NCBI GenBank assembly: GCA_019694315.1
Contig: JAIBCE010000002.1
Coordinates: forward strand, 19,606 to 83,605
DNA length: 64,000 bases
Direction of reading: 5' to 3'
Source of the DNA: Sandaracinaceae bacterium
Lineage (GTDB): Bacteria > Myxococcota_A > Polyangia > Polyangiales > Sandaracinaceae
Of this stretch, positions 33,308-42,547 are shown piece by piece (the first letter of the stretch is position 1; each line of letters opens with the position of its first letter). The notes under the pieces are model-generated. The model ran no database searches, was not told the origin of the DNA, and saw nothing but the letters and a program-made list of their open reading frames with translations. Position numbers and translations under genes: made by a program.

Positions 33308-33508
33308 GTCGGCCACCGTCGGCTCCCGCCATCGGCGCGGCTCGTGCTGGCGTGCCGCCCACAGCGACCGGGCGTCTACAGAATCCCCTCTGAACAAAGG
33401 CGTCTCCGGCAAGACCGAGCAGGGCGTCGCGGGCCGCTCGAACCTCCGGAGCGCGCGAAGCGTCGCCTCTCGCGCGCGGCGATCGACGGCGCGGTATCTT
33501 CGGAGGCG

Positions 33509-34684
33509 ATGGCGACGCCTGCGACGGTCCGTGTGGAGGAGCTCGGGCACGAGACCTCGGGGTACCGCGACGCGCACGAAGAGCGTCGACGCGTGGTGCA
33601 TGTGCGAGGCTCGAGCCCACGCCGTGCGTGGTTCTTCCTCGCGCTGGCTGCGAGCACGTTCGCGGTCGCCGGCGCATGGATGCTCACGCACGAGCCCTCG
33701 GCGTGGAGCTGGTCGCCGTTGCTCGGGCTCGTGGCCGCGATCCTCCTCCTCCAGGCCGCACCCACCATCCTCTGGCGCGCTTCGCGGCGAACTCGCTTCG
33801 AGGCCACGCGACGCACCCTCACCGTCACCACCAGCCCACTCGGGCCTCGCGTGATCGTCGAAGGCTGGAGCGCGCGCGCGCCCGTGGTCGTGGCGCGCGA
33901 GTCGCGCATGGGCCTCGCGTTCGGCGCGCTCCCGCGCTGGGATCTCTACAGCGAGCGCGACGACGGACGACGCGTGCACCTCGCGACGCTCCACGACGAA
34001 GAGAGCGTGGAGTTCGTGCGCCAGTTCCTCACCGACGCGTTCCGCGACGCCGAGCCGAACGACGCGCGCCACCCGCTCGCCGTGCGCTTCGGGCCCATGC
34101 CCGAGGGCGTCACGTGTCTGGGCGATCCGACCGACCCGACCAAGGCGTATCGCCTCGAGGCGCGCTGTCCCCGCGGGAGCCTCGGCACCGAGATCGCCTC
34201 GTCGGTGTTCCTCGCGCTCGTAGGGCTCCTCATGGTCTTCGCGACGATCGGCACGGCGGTGGTGATCCTCGAGGGCCTCTCGTCGGGCGCGGGCATCGGT
34301 CTCGCGATCTCCGTCGTTCCCTTCGGCTTCGTGCTGGGCATGAGCGTGCTCTCGTTGCGCGCCCTCCGCGATCAGCTGCGGCTCACGATCCTGCGCGCCT
34401 CGGGCTCGGTGAGCCTCGAGCTCGCCGACACGGGCGTGGAGATCGACGCCTCCCCTTGGCGCGTCCGGCCGCTGAAGCCGCTCGCCCGGCGCACGAGCCC
34501 GATCTCGCTCCACGTCGCACCGCTCGAGCGCGATCCCCACGAGGCCCGCGTTCATGTCGCCCACGACGGTCGCACCGTGCGCCTGCATGCCCCGCTCCGC
34601 ACCGACGACGCACGCTACCTCGCGCGCGTCGTCGAAGAGCACGAGCGCGAGCGCATCACCCGCGGCCGCGCCTCTGCGCGCTGA
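33509..34684 (+). CDS. Membrane protein of unknown function (four transmembrane helices)
   Basis: A 391-residue protein not recognised. From ATG 33509 two helices lie near the N-terminus (AWFFLALAASTFAVAGAWML and LLGLVAAILLLQAAPTILW) and two near the middle (SVFLALVGLLMVFATIGTAV and GIGLAISVVPFGFVLGMSVL). Soluble beta-rich segments sit between and after them (PRVIVEGWSARAPVVVA, LRLTILRASGSVSLELADTG). The final region ends with Arg-rich residues. Codon use matches neighbours. A longer frame opens upstream at 33344 but starts in low-complexity sequence. The gene is followed by 54 bp and the SGNH hydrolase. Confidence 0.55.
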   Translation: MATPATVRVEELGHETSGYRDAHEERRRVVHVRGSSPRRAWFFLALAASTFAVAGAWMLTHEPSAWSWSPLLGLVAAILLLQAAPTILWRASRRTRFEATRRTLTVTTSPLGPRVIVEGWSARAPVVVARESRMGLAFGALPRWDLYSERDDGRRVHLATLHDEESVEFVRQFLTDAFRDAEPNDARHPLAVRFGPMPEGVTCLGDPTDPTKAYRLEARCPRGSLGTEIASSVFLALVGLLMVFATIGTAVVILEGLSSGAGIGLAISVVPFGFVLGMSVLSLRALRDQLRLTILRASGSVSLELADTGVEIDASPWRVRPLKPLARRTSPISLHVAPLERDPHEARVHVAHDGRTVRLHAPLRTDDARYLARVVEEHERERITRGRASAR

Positions 34685-34738
34685 CGATCACGACGATCGC
34701 CCTTCTCGGGATCGGCCGCCTCCGGCATCGTTCGGCTC

Positions 34739-35911
34739 GTGAGCGAGAACGCACCGGTGCGCCCTCCTGCCGACAGCGCGGCGCGCCCTCCTGCCGACAG
34801 CGCGGTGATGCGCCCTCCTTCGCGCACGATGGCAATCGTGGGACGCCTCGCGCTCGTGGGCGTGAGCTCCCTGCTCGCGCTGGGCGTCGCGGAGATCGGC
34901 TACCGAGCGCGCACGGCCCGCGACGAGACCCCCGACGGCGACGACGGCGGCTGGCGCGATCGGTACCGGCACATGAACGAGACGATCTACCGCGCCTCGT
35001 CGATCGACGGCCTCGTCTACGAGCCCACGCCCGGCGTGAGCGTGGACATGGAGTACGGCGCGGCCGGCTTCGACGCCGCAGGCATGCGCGACGACGAGGA
35101 GCACGCGCTCACACCCGATCCCTCACGCACGCGCGTCGCGATCGTGGGCGACTCGATCGTGTGGAGCGAGTTCCTCCCGCTCTGGGACTCGCTACCCGAG
35201 CGCGTGGAGGAGTCGCTCGGCCGCGAGCGCTTCGAGGTGCTGCCCTTCGGCGTGAGCGGCTACGACACCACGCAAGAGGCGATCTGGTACGAGCACGCCG
35301 CGCGACCGTTCCAGCCGGCGATCGTGGTCGTGGTCTGGTGCATGAACGACTTCGTGATCATGAGCGGTCCCTTCGAGCGCTTCGCGACGGGCCGCGATCG
35401 CGAAGAGAAAGACGCGCAGGACGCGTGGCTCGAGGAGGTCGCGCCCGTGCGTCGCGAGACGATCGACTGGGTGGGCCAAGAGCGCGAGGAGGCGGCGACG
35501 TTTCGTGTGCTCGCGCACGCGGAGAACCTCTACGAGCGCTGGCGCTTCGAGCGCGACTACGTCGACGAGTATCTCCTCGCGTTCGCCGAGCCCTCGCGAA
35601 GGGAGCGAGCGTCGCGCGCGATCGCGCGCCTCGGCGGCGCGATCCGCGAGGACCACGCGCGCGGCCTCTTCGTGATCTCGCCCGTGCTCGAGCAGTGGGA
35701 TCACTATCGCTGGCAGGCCCTTCACGACTTCGTCGCAGAGGAGGCCGAGCGCGCCGGCTTCACCGTGCTCGATCTCCGCGAGGCGCTCGCTGGACGAGAC
35801 CCCGAGACGCTCCGCATCGGCGGCGACAACCTCCACTACGGCCGCACCGGCACGCGCACCGTCGCCGCGGAGATTGCAGAGGCCGTTGGCTCGCTGTCAC
35901 CCTCGCGGTGA
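34739..35911 (+). CDS. Membrane-anchored SGNH/GDSL-type hydrolase
   Basis: A 390-residue protein starting at GTG 34739. The N-terminus has two copies of RPPADSA (24-bp repeat in the DNA), then a transmembrane helix (GRLALVGVSSLLALGVAEIG), suggesting an anchored periplasmic enzyme. The SGNH catalytic blocks are visible: VAIVGDSIVWSEFLPLWDSL (Ser in GDS), VVVWCMNDFVIMS (Asn in the ND motif), and GGDNLHYGRTG near the C-terminus (Asp-x-x-His). This is a lipase/acyl-esterase or acetylhydrolase-type fold, with substrate unknown. It lies downstream of the four-helix protein and upstream of a small membrane protein. Confidence 0.75.
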   Translation: MSENAPVRPPADSAARPPADSAVMRPPSRTMAIVGRLALVGVSSLLALGVAEIGYRARTARDETPDGDDGGWRDRYRHMNETIYRASSIDGLVYEPTPGVSVDMEYGAAGFDAAGMRDDEEHALTPDPSRTRVAIVGDSIVWSEFLPLWDSLPERVEESLGRERFEVLPFGVSGYDTTQEAIWYEHAARPFQPAIVVVVWCMNDFVIMSGPFERFATGRDREEKDAQDAWLEEVAPVRRETIDWVGQEREEAATFRVLAHAENLYERWRFERDYVDEYLLAFAEPSRRERASRAIARLGGAIREDHARGLFVISPVLEQWDHYRWQALHDFVAEEAERAGFTVLDLREALAGRDPETLRIGGDNLHYGRTGTRTVAAEIAEAVGSLSPSR

Positions 35912-35941
35912 GTGGGTGCGTGGCGCCCGAGTGGAGGACGT

Positions 35942-36325
35942 ATGCTCTGGGTCGCAGCGGTGAAGTGCGTGGCGATGGTGTTCGCCGCGCGGAGCGCAAG
36001 TCATGCCGGCCTCGCGGCGTGGGTCGCGCTCTCGATCTCACTCCTCGCGAGCGTGGTGCTTCCCATCGCGCTCGCGCTGCTGGGTCATGACGTCTCGAGC
36101 TGGGTGCGTCTGGCGCCTCCATCGCTCCTCGTCGCCAGCGTTGGTGGCGCTTGGGCCACGCGCACCGCCTTCGCGGCGCTCTCTCGCGTCCCGGCAGGCA
36201 GCCCTGAGGAGGAGACGATCAGCCGCGGCGCCTACGCACTGCTCGGGAACGCCGTTCTCGACAGCGGGCTCTTCGTGATCGCGGGGCTGGTCTGGGCCCT
36301 GAACGCACGCTCCGACACCTTCTGA
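35942..36325 (+). CDS. Small membrane protein of unknown function
   Basis: A 127-residue protein with about four hydrophobic segments (LWVAAVKCVAMVFAARSA, AWVALSISLLASVVLPIALA, LAPPSLLVASVGGAWATRTA, VLDSGLFVIAGLVWAL). ATG 35942 is chosen for the GGAGG at 35933-35937; a GTG at 35912 would also be in frame. No family recognised. It follows the SGNH hydrolase closely and is the end of that run of genes. Confidence 0.5.
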   Translation: MLWVAAVKCVAMVFAARSASHAGLAAWVALSISLLASVVLPIALALLGHDVSSWVRLAPPSLLVASVGGAWATRTAFAALSRVPAGSPEEETISRGAYALLGNAVLDSGLFVIAGLVWALNARSDTF

Positions 36326-36383
36326 TGGGACACGACGGTGCACGACCGTGGACGTCGTCGCCTCGCCGTGACACCTCACGGGC

Positions 36384-36749
36384 ATGGGTCTCTTCGACAT
36401 GTTCAAGCCCGCCAAGCCGGTGCTCCCCGAGCGCGTGCGCTCCATGAAGGACTTCGAGGACAAGGTCCTCGAGAGTGACCTCCCGGTGATCGTCGACGTG
36501 TGGAGCGCGACGTGCGCGCCGTGCAAGAAGCTCGAGCCCGTCTTGCTCGACGTGGCCACGCGCTACGCGGGCAAGGTGCGTGTGGTGGAGATCGGCACGG
36601 CCGACAGCGAGCCGAAGCTCCTCGCCGCGCTCGACGTGCAGGCCACCCCCACCCTCATCATGTACAAGCAAGGCGAGGAGCTCGGCCGCGTCTCGGGCCT
36701 GCGGCCGTCCACGTGGTTCGATCAGATGATCGCCGCCGAGATGAGCTGA
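36384..36749 (+). CDS. Thioredoxin-fold protein with a CAPC active site
   Basis: A 121-residue cytoplasmic thioredoxin-like protein. The core VIVDVWSATCAPCKKLEPVL has the thioredoxin layout, but the active site is CAPC instead of CGPC and the usual Trp before it is Thr. The rest is standard: LLDVATRYAGKVRVVEIGTA, the cis-Pro segment VQATPTLIMYKQGEEL and GLRPSTWFDQMI. The N-terminus has an extra 20 residues (MGLFDMFKPAKPVLPERVRS). The Ala between the cysteines should change redox potential. It stands alone, with the glycosyltransferase 25 bp downstream. Confidence 0.85.
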   Translation: MGLFDMFKPAKPVLPERVRSMKDFEDKVLESDLPVIVDVWSATCAPCKKLEPVLLDVATRYAGKVRVVEIGTADSEPKLLAALDVQATPTLIMYKQGEELGRVSGLRPSTWFDQMIAAEMS

Positions 36750-36774
36750 ACGGCGCGCGAACCGCCGAGCTACG

Positions 36775-38022
36775 ATGCCCGCCGTGCGCATCGTGCTCGC
36801 CACGGTCGGAACGCGTGGCGACGTCCAGCCCATGCTGGCGCTCGCACAGGCGCTCGCTCGCCGCGGGCACGCACCGCTGCTCGCGTGCCCCGACACGTTC
36901 GGAGCGTGGGTCGGGAGCTTCGGCATCGAGCACGCGCCGCTCGGTGAGGATCTGCAGGCGATGATGCGCGAGAAGGGCGCGACGTTCTCGCGCTCGCTCG
37001 CGGGCATGAAGCAGTACTTCGCCGAGCAGCTCCTCGCCCAGGCGCCGCGCCTGCTCGAGCTCTCGAACGACGCCGACGCGATCGTGGGCACCGCGATGGC
37101 GTGGAGCGCTCCGTCGATCGGCGAGAAGCGCGGCATCCCCGCGCTCGAGCTCATCCCGAGCTCGTGTGTCCCCTCGGACATGCACCCGCCGCCGATGATG
37201 CCGTTCTACGGCTGGCCGCGATGGATGAACCGCGTCCTCTGGTGGCTCAACGATCGCATCCAGGACTCGCTCATGGGGCACGCGCTGAACGGCGCGCGCG
37301 CGGCGATCGGGCTCGGGCCCGTGCGCTCGTTCACGCGGCATCTCTTCCTCGACACGCCCGGCGTGCTCGCGTGCGACGACGCGTTCCTTCCGCCCGATCC
37401 CACGTGGGATCCGCACTGGCGCTACGCGGGCTTTCTCTTCCTCGACGATCCGACCCCGCTCGATCCCGCGCTCGCCGCGTGGCTCGATGCGGGCGATCGC
37501 CCGATCTGCGTAGGCTTCGGCAGCATGGCCGGCGGTCACCCGGAGCGCGTGGGCGCGATGCTCGAGGCCGCGATCCCACGCGATCGACGCTGCCTGGTGC
37601 TCGGCGGTGCGGCGGAGCTCTTCGCGGGGCGCGCCCTGCCCGAGCGCTTCTTCGCGGTCGCGAGCGCGCCGCATCCGTCGCTCTTTCCGCGCTGCGCGCT
37701 CGTGGTGCACCACGGAGGCTCGGGCACCACCGCGGCGGCACTCCGCGCAGGCGTGCCGCAGGTCATCCTGCCGATGCTGCTCGACCAGTTCCATCACGCG
37801 CACCACCTCGTGCGCGCAGGCCTCGGGCCCCGGGCTCCGTCGCTCGCGAAGGTGAGCACGCGAGCCCTCGAGAGGGCGATCGACGAGGCCCTCGTCTGGC
37901 CCGAGGCGCCTCGCCGCGCGATGGCCGCACGCCTCGAGAAGAGCGACGCTGGCGGGGTGATCACCGATCACCTCGCCGCGCTCGTGCGCGAGCGCGGGGC
38001 CCACCCCCCACCCGCGTCGTGA
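36775..38022 (+). CDS. GT1-family glycosyltransferase
   Basis: A 415-residue protein of the UDP-glucuronosyl/sterol glucosyltransferase type. The N-terminus VRIVLATVGTRGDVQPMLAL, AQALARRGHAPLLA, is the donor-independent fold, and the C-terminal nucleotide-sugar motif is ALVVHHGGSGTTAAALRAGV, PQVILPMLLDQFHHAHHLVR, matching the signature His-Gly-Gly and Asp-Gln. IGLGPVR and the middle helices fit GT-B folds. The acceptor could be a lipid or macrolide (typical of the family). A short gap separates it from the thioredoxin gene upstream and an exported protein downstream. Confidence 0.85.
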   Translation: MPAVRIVLATVGTRGDVQPMLALAQALARRGHAPLLACPDTFGAWVGSFGIEHAPLGEDLQAMMREKGATFSRSLAGMKQYFAEQLLAQAPRLLELSNDADAIVGTAMAWSAPSIGEKRGIPALELIPSSCVPSDMHPPPMMPFYGWPRWMNRVLWWLNDRIQDSLMGHALNGARAAIGLGPVRSFTRHLFLDTPGVLACDDAFLPPDPTWDPHWRYAGFLFLDDPTPLDPALAAWLDAGDRPICVGFGSMAGGHPERVGAMLEAAIPRDRRCLVLGGAAELFAGRALPERFFAVASAPHPSLFPRCALVVHHGGSGTTAAALRAGVPQVILPMLLDQFHHAHHLVRAGLGPRAPSLAKVSTRALERAIDEALVWPEAPRRAMAARLEKSDAGGVITDHLAALVRERGAHPPPAS

Positions 38023-38091
38023 TCTCCGGGAGCGCGCTCCATCACGAGGGTGATGCGGGCACGGTGCGCCTTCGGATAGAGATCTCGGCGC

Positions 38092-40437
38092 ATGCGCACC
38101 CTCGCCCCCGCCGCGCTCCTCGTCCTCGCCCTCCCCTCGCTCGCGCTCGCGCAAGAAGCGCAGCGCGCACGCGACGTGCGATCCGCCGCCCGCGTGCTCG
38201 CCTCTGCCGGCATCGCCGGGCGCTTCGGCGAGCCGATCTGCGGCGATGGTCGGCTCGTCGAGCCCCACGAAGAGGCCGACTTCACGGGGCCGCTCGCGAC
38301 ACGAGGCGCCGGCAGCGATGCGCTCGTGATCGACACGGGTGGCCTGCTCGAGCCGCACGGCGTGGCGCGCTTCGCCGCGCGTGATCTGCCCGACACGCTC
38401 GTCGATCTCGCGGTGGGCCTCGGCTACGACGCGCTCGCCCTCGGCGAGAACGACCTCGGGGCCCCGCGCGCACGCGTGCTCGAGGTGCTGCGTCGCTTCG
38501 CCGCGCGCGGCGTGCCCTACCTCGCCTCGAACCTCTCGTGCGACGCGCCCGCCGAGGCCGTGTGCGCGTCGGTGCTCGACGCGAGCGATCCCGCGTTTCG
38601 CATGCACGTGGGCACCGAAGAGACGGCCGTGATCTCGATGCTCGATCCCGACGTGCTCGAGCGCATCGCCCCCGATCGCGCGGAGGGCCTTCGCTTCACG
38701 CCCATCGACGAGGCGCTCCCGAGCGCCGTGCGCGCGGCCCGCGGTGAGGGCGCGACGCTCGTCGTGACCGTCCTCGATCTCACGAGCGCCGAGGCCTTCG
38801 CGCTCGCGCGTGACCTGCCCGCGGACGCGCGCCCCGATCTCGTGCTCCTCGCACACGAGGGCGAAGATCTGCTCTTCGCACGACCAGCCACGGTGATCCC
38901 CGCGATCTCCGCGCCTCCGCCCGGAGGAGGCGTCGAGGTGCTGCTCGGCCGCAGCGACGAGATGTCGGCGGGCTTCGAGATGCTCGCGGTGCCGCTCCGC
39001 GAAGAGGGCGAGGAGGCCGCGCCCGCCGTGCGGGCGTTCACCGCCGCGGTCGGAGAGGCCTACTGCCGCGAGTACGGCGCGCACCTGCCCGGCGGTCACC
39101 TCGCGCGCGAGATCGACGTGCCCGACGTGACGGGCCTCTCGGCCCAGATCGTCCGCGAATTCGCGGGCGCCGACGTCGCGTTCCTCAACGAGGGCGCGGT
39201 GAACTCGACCTTCCACCCCGCGGACTCGGCCCAGCTCTCGCGCAGCGACTTCTACATCGCGCTCGAGTACGACGAGCCGCTGCAGGTGGCCGAGGTACCT
39301 GCGAGCTGGCTCCTCGAGGCGCTCCAGCGCGCGCGCGCACGCGATCTCGCCACGCCTGGCCTGGACCACGAGGCCGACGAGCTCGCCGAAGCAGAGACCA
39401 GCGATCTGCGCATCCGTGGTCGCGCGCCGGTCGATGGCGCGACCTATCGCGTCGCGACCATCCGCTTCCTCGCGTCGGGTGGCGATGGCGCGCTGCCCGA
39501 GCTCCCCGAGGGCACCGAGTGGCACACGCTGGAGCACACGCTGCCCGATGGAACGGTCCGCTATCACTCGCTGCGTGACGTGGTGGTCGCCGCCCTCGAG
39601 CGCGAGGACACGCGCGATCCGCGCGACGCGCGGCCCGATCCGAACACGCCACCGGAGTGGGTGATCCGCGGCAACATCGACGGAGACTTCGCGGGCTCGA
39701 ACGTGGCCAATCCCTCGGCCTACGACGCCGCGCTCCTCGCGACCGAGACCTCGATCGCGATGGGCCTCGAGGTGAACCTCGTCGTCGACGCGACCGCGCC
39801 CGACTACACGTGGGAGAACCGCGTCTACGGCTCGTTCCGCACGCAGTGGGCGCCCTCGACGGAGCCCGACACCGCGGGGCAGTTCGTCGAGGCCAACGAT
39901 CAGATCCAGCTCCGCTCGATGGCCTCGTGGCGAGGCCTCCGCGCCTCGCCGCACGACGTGTGGGTGCCCGATCCGTACATCGAGGGCTTCGTCGAGACCG
40001 AGCTGACCCGGCCCGACGATCGCGACTGGCACTGGTTCCTCGTGCGTCCCACCGTGGGCGCGCGCTTCCCGCTCACCGAAGAGCTCGACGTGAAGCTCCA
40101 GGTCGGTCTGCAGGCGCAGCCCCTGCAGCCCGGCAACAGCGCGGAGGCCGGCGCCGGTGCGCTCGTGCTCCTTCGCCCGTGGACGATCTTCGAGGCCGGC
40201 GATCGCTCGCTCACGCTCGAGGGCAACGCCGACTTCTTCTTGATCGACCTCTTCGAGGACAACCGCTGGCAGCTCCGCGGTCAGCTCGACCTCGGCCTCG
40301 ATCTCGCGGGCCCGCTCGCGGTCACGCTCGGCGCCACGTTCTATGCGCAGCAGGATCCCGGCGGCCAGGTCGGCTTCGCCCTCACCGCCACCGCAGGCCT
40401 GCGCCTCGGCGCGGTGACGCGCGTCGTCGGCCCCTGA
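38092..40437 (+). CDS. Degenerate 5'-nucleotidase-like protein with a C-terminal beta-barrel-like domain
   Basis: A 781-residue secreted protein (signal LAPAALLVLALPSLALAQEA). Residues about 25-300 resemble the calcineurin-like N-terminal domain of UshA-type 5'-nucleotidases (VIDTGGLLEP, YDALALGENDLGAP, DLVLLAHEGEDLL), but the Asp/His metal ligands of the classical D-x-H, GD and GNHE motifs are not present. Residues about 330-510 fit the 5'-nucleotidase C-terminal domain (GADVAFLNEGAVNSTF, SRSDFYIALEYDEPLQVAEV, YRVATIRFLASGGDG), again with the NGGGIR loop altered. From about 520 the sequence is strongly amphipathic with alternating beta-strands (WENRVYGSFRTQW, WFLVRPTVGARFPL, LDVKLQVGLQAQPLQ, GPLAVTLGATFYAQ), consistent with an outer-membrane beta-barrel. 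Inference: a catalytically dead nucleotidase fused to an outer-membrane anchor. Confidence 0.7.
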   Translation: MRTLAPAALLVLALPSLALAQEAQRARDVRSAARVLASAGIAGRFGEPICGDGRLVEPHEEADFTGPLATRGAGSDALVIDTGGLLEPHGVARFAARDLPDTLVDLAVGLGYDALALGENDLGAPRARVLEVLRRFAARGVPYLASNLSCDAPAEAVCASVLDASDPAFRMHVGTEETAVISMLDPDVLERIAPDRAEGLRFTPIDEALPSAVRAARGEGATLVVTVLDLTSAEAFALARDLPADARPDLVLLAHEGEDLLFARPATVIPAISAPPPGGGVEVLLGRSDEMSAGFEMLAVPLREEGEEAAPAVRAFTAAVGEAYCREYGAHLPGGHLAREIDVPDVTGLSAQIVREFAGADVAFLNEGAVNSTFHPADSAQLSRSDFYIALEYDEPLQVAEVPASWLLEALQRARARDLATPGLDHEADELAEAETSDLRIRGRAPVDGATYRVATIRFLASGGDGALPELPEGTEWHTLEHTLPDGTVRYHSLRDVVVAALEREDTRDPRDARPDPNTPPEWVIRGNIDGDFAGSNVANPSAYDAALLATETSIAMGLEVNLVVDATAPDYTWENRVYGSFRTQWAPSTEPDTAGQFVEANDQIQLRSMASWRGLRASPHDVWVPDPYIEGFVETELTRPDDRDWHWFLVRPTVGARFPLTEELDVKLQVGLQAQPLQPGNSAEAGAGALVLLRPWTIFEAGDRSLTLEGNADFFLIDLFEDNRWQLRGQLDLGLDLAGPLAVTLGATFYAQQDPGGQVGFALTATAGLRLGAVTRVVGP

Positions 40438-40530
40438 GCGCCGTCGGCACCTGTCTCACGGATCGCCCATGAAATAGGGCATTCGCGCGTGTCTCGACCC
40501 GGCCTCGTCCCGTGATAGAGCGAGCGCGCG

Positions 40531-41103
40531 ATGAAGATCTACACCAAGACCGGTGACCACGGAGAGACGGGGCTCTTCGGCGGCGAGCGCGTGAGCAAGG
40601 CGAGCTCGCGCGTGGACACCTACGGCGAGATCGACGAGCTCAACAGCGTGCTCGGGGTGGTGCGCACCTCGTCGCTCGGTCCCTCGCCGGCGGGCGACGA
40701 CGGCTTCGACGTCCTGCTCGCCACGATCCAGTCGCGCCTCTTCGATCTCGGCGCCGAGCTCGCCAACGCCAAGGGCAAGGATCTCGGCATCCCGCTCATC
40801 GACGACGCCGACGTCGAGACGATGGAGCGCGCGATCGACGCGGCGGAGCTCGAGGTCGAGCCGCAGAAGACCTTCATCTTGCCGGGCGGCACGCGCATGG
40901 CCGCGGATCTCCACGTGGCGCGCTGCGTGTGCCGTCGCGCCGAGCGTCGCCTCGTCGCGCTCATGCAAGAGACCGAGGTGCGCCCGGTGCTCGTCCGCTA
41001 CCTCAACCGCCTGAGCGATCTGCTCTTCACGCTCGCGCGCCTCGCCAACCACCGAGCGAACGTGAAGGACGTGCCCTGGGTGGGCCGTCGCCAGGGAAGC
41101 TGA
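40531..41103 (+). CDS. pduO: Cobalamin adenosyltransferase, PduO/MMAB type
   Basis: Transfers the adenosyl group of ATP to cob(I)alamin to make coenzyme B12. The 190-residue protein is of normal length and has the PduO signature: MKIYTKTGDHGETGLFGGER (ATP-binding TKTGDxGxTxL motif), VDTYGEIDELNSVLG, and the C-terminal FILPGGTRMAADLHVARCVC, RRAERRL, and RYLNRLSDLLFTLARLAN. ATG 40531 is clear. No cobalamin-dependent enzyme or other B12 gene is seen nearby. Confidence 0.93.
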   Translation: MKIYTKTGDHGETGLFGGERVSKASSRVDTYGEIDELNSVLGVVRTSSLGPSPAGDDGFDVLLATIQSRLFDLGAELANAKGKDLGIPLIDDADVETMERAIDAAELEVEPQKTFILPGGTRMAADLHVARCVCRRAERRLVALMQETEVRPVLVRYLNRLSDLLFTLARLANHRANVKDVPWVGRRQGS

Positions 41104-41149
41104 CGCGCGGCGCGCACACGGTCATGATCGGCCGACGGGACGACCGGTC

Positions 41150-42538
41150 ATGAGGAGGATGAGGACGATGAGGATGCCGAGGACGCGCGCTCGCGCGCTC
41201 ACGCTGACTGCCGCGCTCCTCGCCCTCGGCGCGTGCGGCGGAGGGAGCCACTGCATCGAGGGAAGCTCGCAGAGCTGCGCCTGCACCGATGGGCGCATGG
41301 GCGCGCAGCTCTGCGGTGCAGGCGGGACCTACGGCGCGTGCGTCTGTGACGGGCCCGCGACCGATGCCTCGGTCGACGCGCTGGTCGATCCCGCGACCGA
41401 CGCGAGCGCCTCCGACACCGGCCCGAGCGCATGCACGACAGGGCAGAGCTGCGCGTGCGAGGGCGGCGCGATCGGCTACTGCGAGGGCACGAGCTGCGTG
41501 TGCGATCCGGGCCCCGTGCCCTGCGCAGAAGACGTGGACTGGCTCTTCCTGGTCGACACCTCCAACTCGATGGTCGAGGAGCAGGTGGCCCTCGCGAGCG
41601 AGCTGCCGCGCCTCGTGCAGGTGCTCGCGAGCGGCGACGCAGACGGCGACGGAACGCCCGATTTCGCGCCCGTTCGGAGCCTCCACCTCGGCGTGGTCAC
41701 GCCCGATCTCGGCGCCGGGGACCTCAGCGGGATCCCCACCTGCGCGATGGGCTTCGGCGACGACGGAATCCTCCGCAGCACCGGGCCCTCGTGCGCGTCA
41801 CCGCACGGCAGCAACGTGTTCGAGTTCATGTCGGGTGGCGCCACGACACCGGACGCCTTCGCCGACGAGTTCGCCTGCGTCGCGCAGGCTGGCACCGGCG
41901 GCTGCGGCTTCGAGCAGCAGCTCGAGGCTCCGCTCCGTGCGCTCTCACCGTCGTCGCCCACCGCGTGGACGCGCGACGGGTTCGTGCCGCCCACCTTCCG
42001 GGACGGCTCCTTCGGCCACGCGCTCGACGCGAACGCCGGCTTCGTGCGCGAGGGCTCGGTGCTCGCGATCACGCTGGTGTCCGACGAGGACGACTGCTCG
42101 GTGCCCGACACGCACCTCTTCGACTTCGCCGACCCACGCTATCCGGCAGGGCTCAACATGCGCTGCATCCTCTACCCCGACGCGCTCTACCCCACGCAGC
42201 GCTACGTCGACGGCCTGCTCGGTCTGCGCCCCCACCCCGGCCTGCTCGTGTACTCGGTGATCGCGGGCATGCCCACCGGCGCCTTCCCCGGCTACGACGC
42301 GCTCCTCGCCGATCCCGCGATGACGCCGCGACCCGATCCGATGGACATGAACCGCATCGTGCCCGCCTGCGAGAGCGCGGGCGGCAGCGCGTTCCCGGCG
42401 CGCCGCATGGTCGAGGTCGCGCGCGATCTCGACCACGCGGGCGTGCAGACGAGCGTGTCGTCGATCTGCGAGAGCTCGTACGAGACCGCGGTGAGCGACA
42501 TCGTGCGCGCGCTCGTGCGCGCGCGATCCAGCTGCTGA
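41150..42538 (+). CDS. vWA-domain lipoprotein
   Basis: A 462-residue predicted lipoprotein. The N-terminus has four in-frame ATGs within 25 bp (41150, 41159, 41168, 41174); AGGAGG at 41153-41158 could serve the one at 41168. The signal ends in ALGACGGG (lipobox), followed by two short Cys-rich modules (CIEGSSQSCACTDGRMG, CTTGQSCACEGG) and an Asp/Ala/Pro stalk. The vWA domain begins at DVDWLFLVDTSNSMVEEQ, with the MIDAS DxSxS; VVTPDLGAGDLSG and ITLVSDEDDCS also fit. The C-terminal CESSYETAVSDI is typical of this family. No partner was identified. Confidence 0.8.
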   Translation: MRRMRTMRMPRTRARALTLTAALLALGACGGGSHCIEGSSQSCACTDGRMGAQLCGAGGTYGACVCDGPATDASVDALVDPATDASASDTGPSACTTGQSCACEGGAIGYCEGTSCVCDPGPVPCAEDVDWLFLVDTSNSMVEEQVALASELPRLVQVLASGDADGDGTPDFAPVRSLHLGVVTPDLGAGDLSGIPTCAMGFGDDGILRSTGPSCASPHGSNVFEFMSGGATTPDAFADEFACVAQAGTGGCGFEQQLEAPLRALSPSSPTAWTRDGFVPPTFRDGSFGHALDANAGFVREGSVLAITLVSDEDDCSVPDTHLFDFADPRYPAGLNMRCILYPDALYPTQRYVDGLLGLRPHPGLLVYSVIAGMPTGAFPGYDALLADPAMTPRPDPMDMNRIVPACESAGGSAFPARRMVEVARDLDHAGVQTSVSSICESSYETAVSDIVRALVRARSSC

Positions 42539-42547
42539 TCGACTGAG

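Noticed and set aside
31484..34642. Very long antisense open frames (for example over 1000 codons opposite the giant gene, 36658-40032 and 60121-63858)
   Set aside because: They lie opposite well-supported genes, are rich in Arg/His/Ala, and have no recognisable motif. They are the usual product of high GC at third positions.
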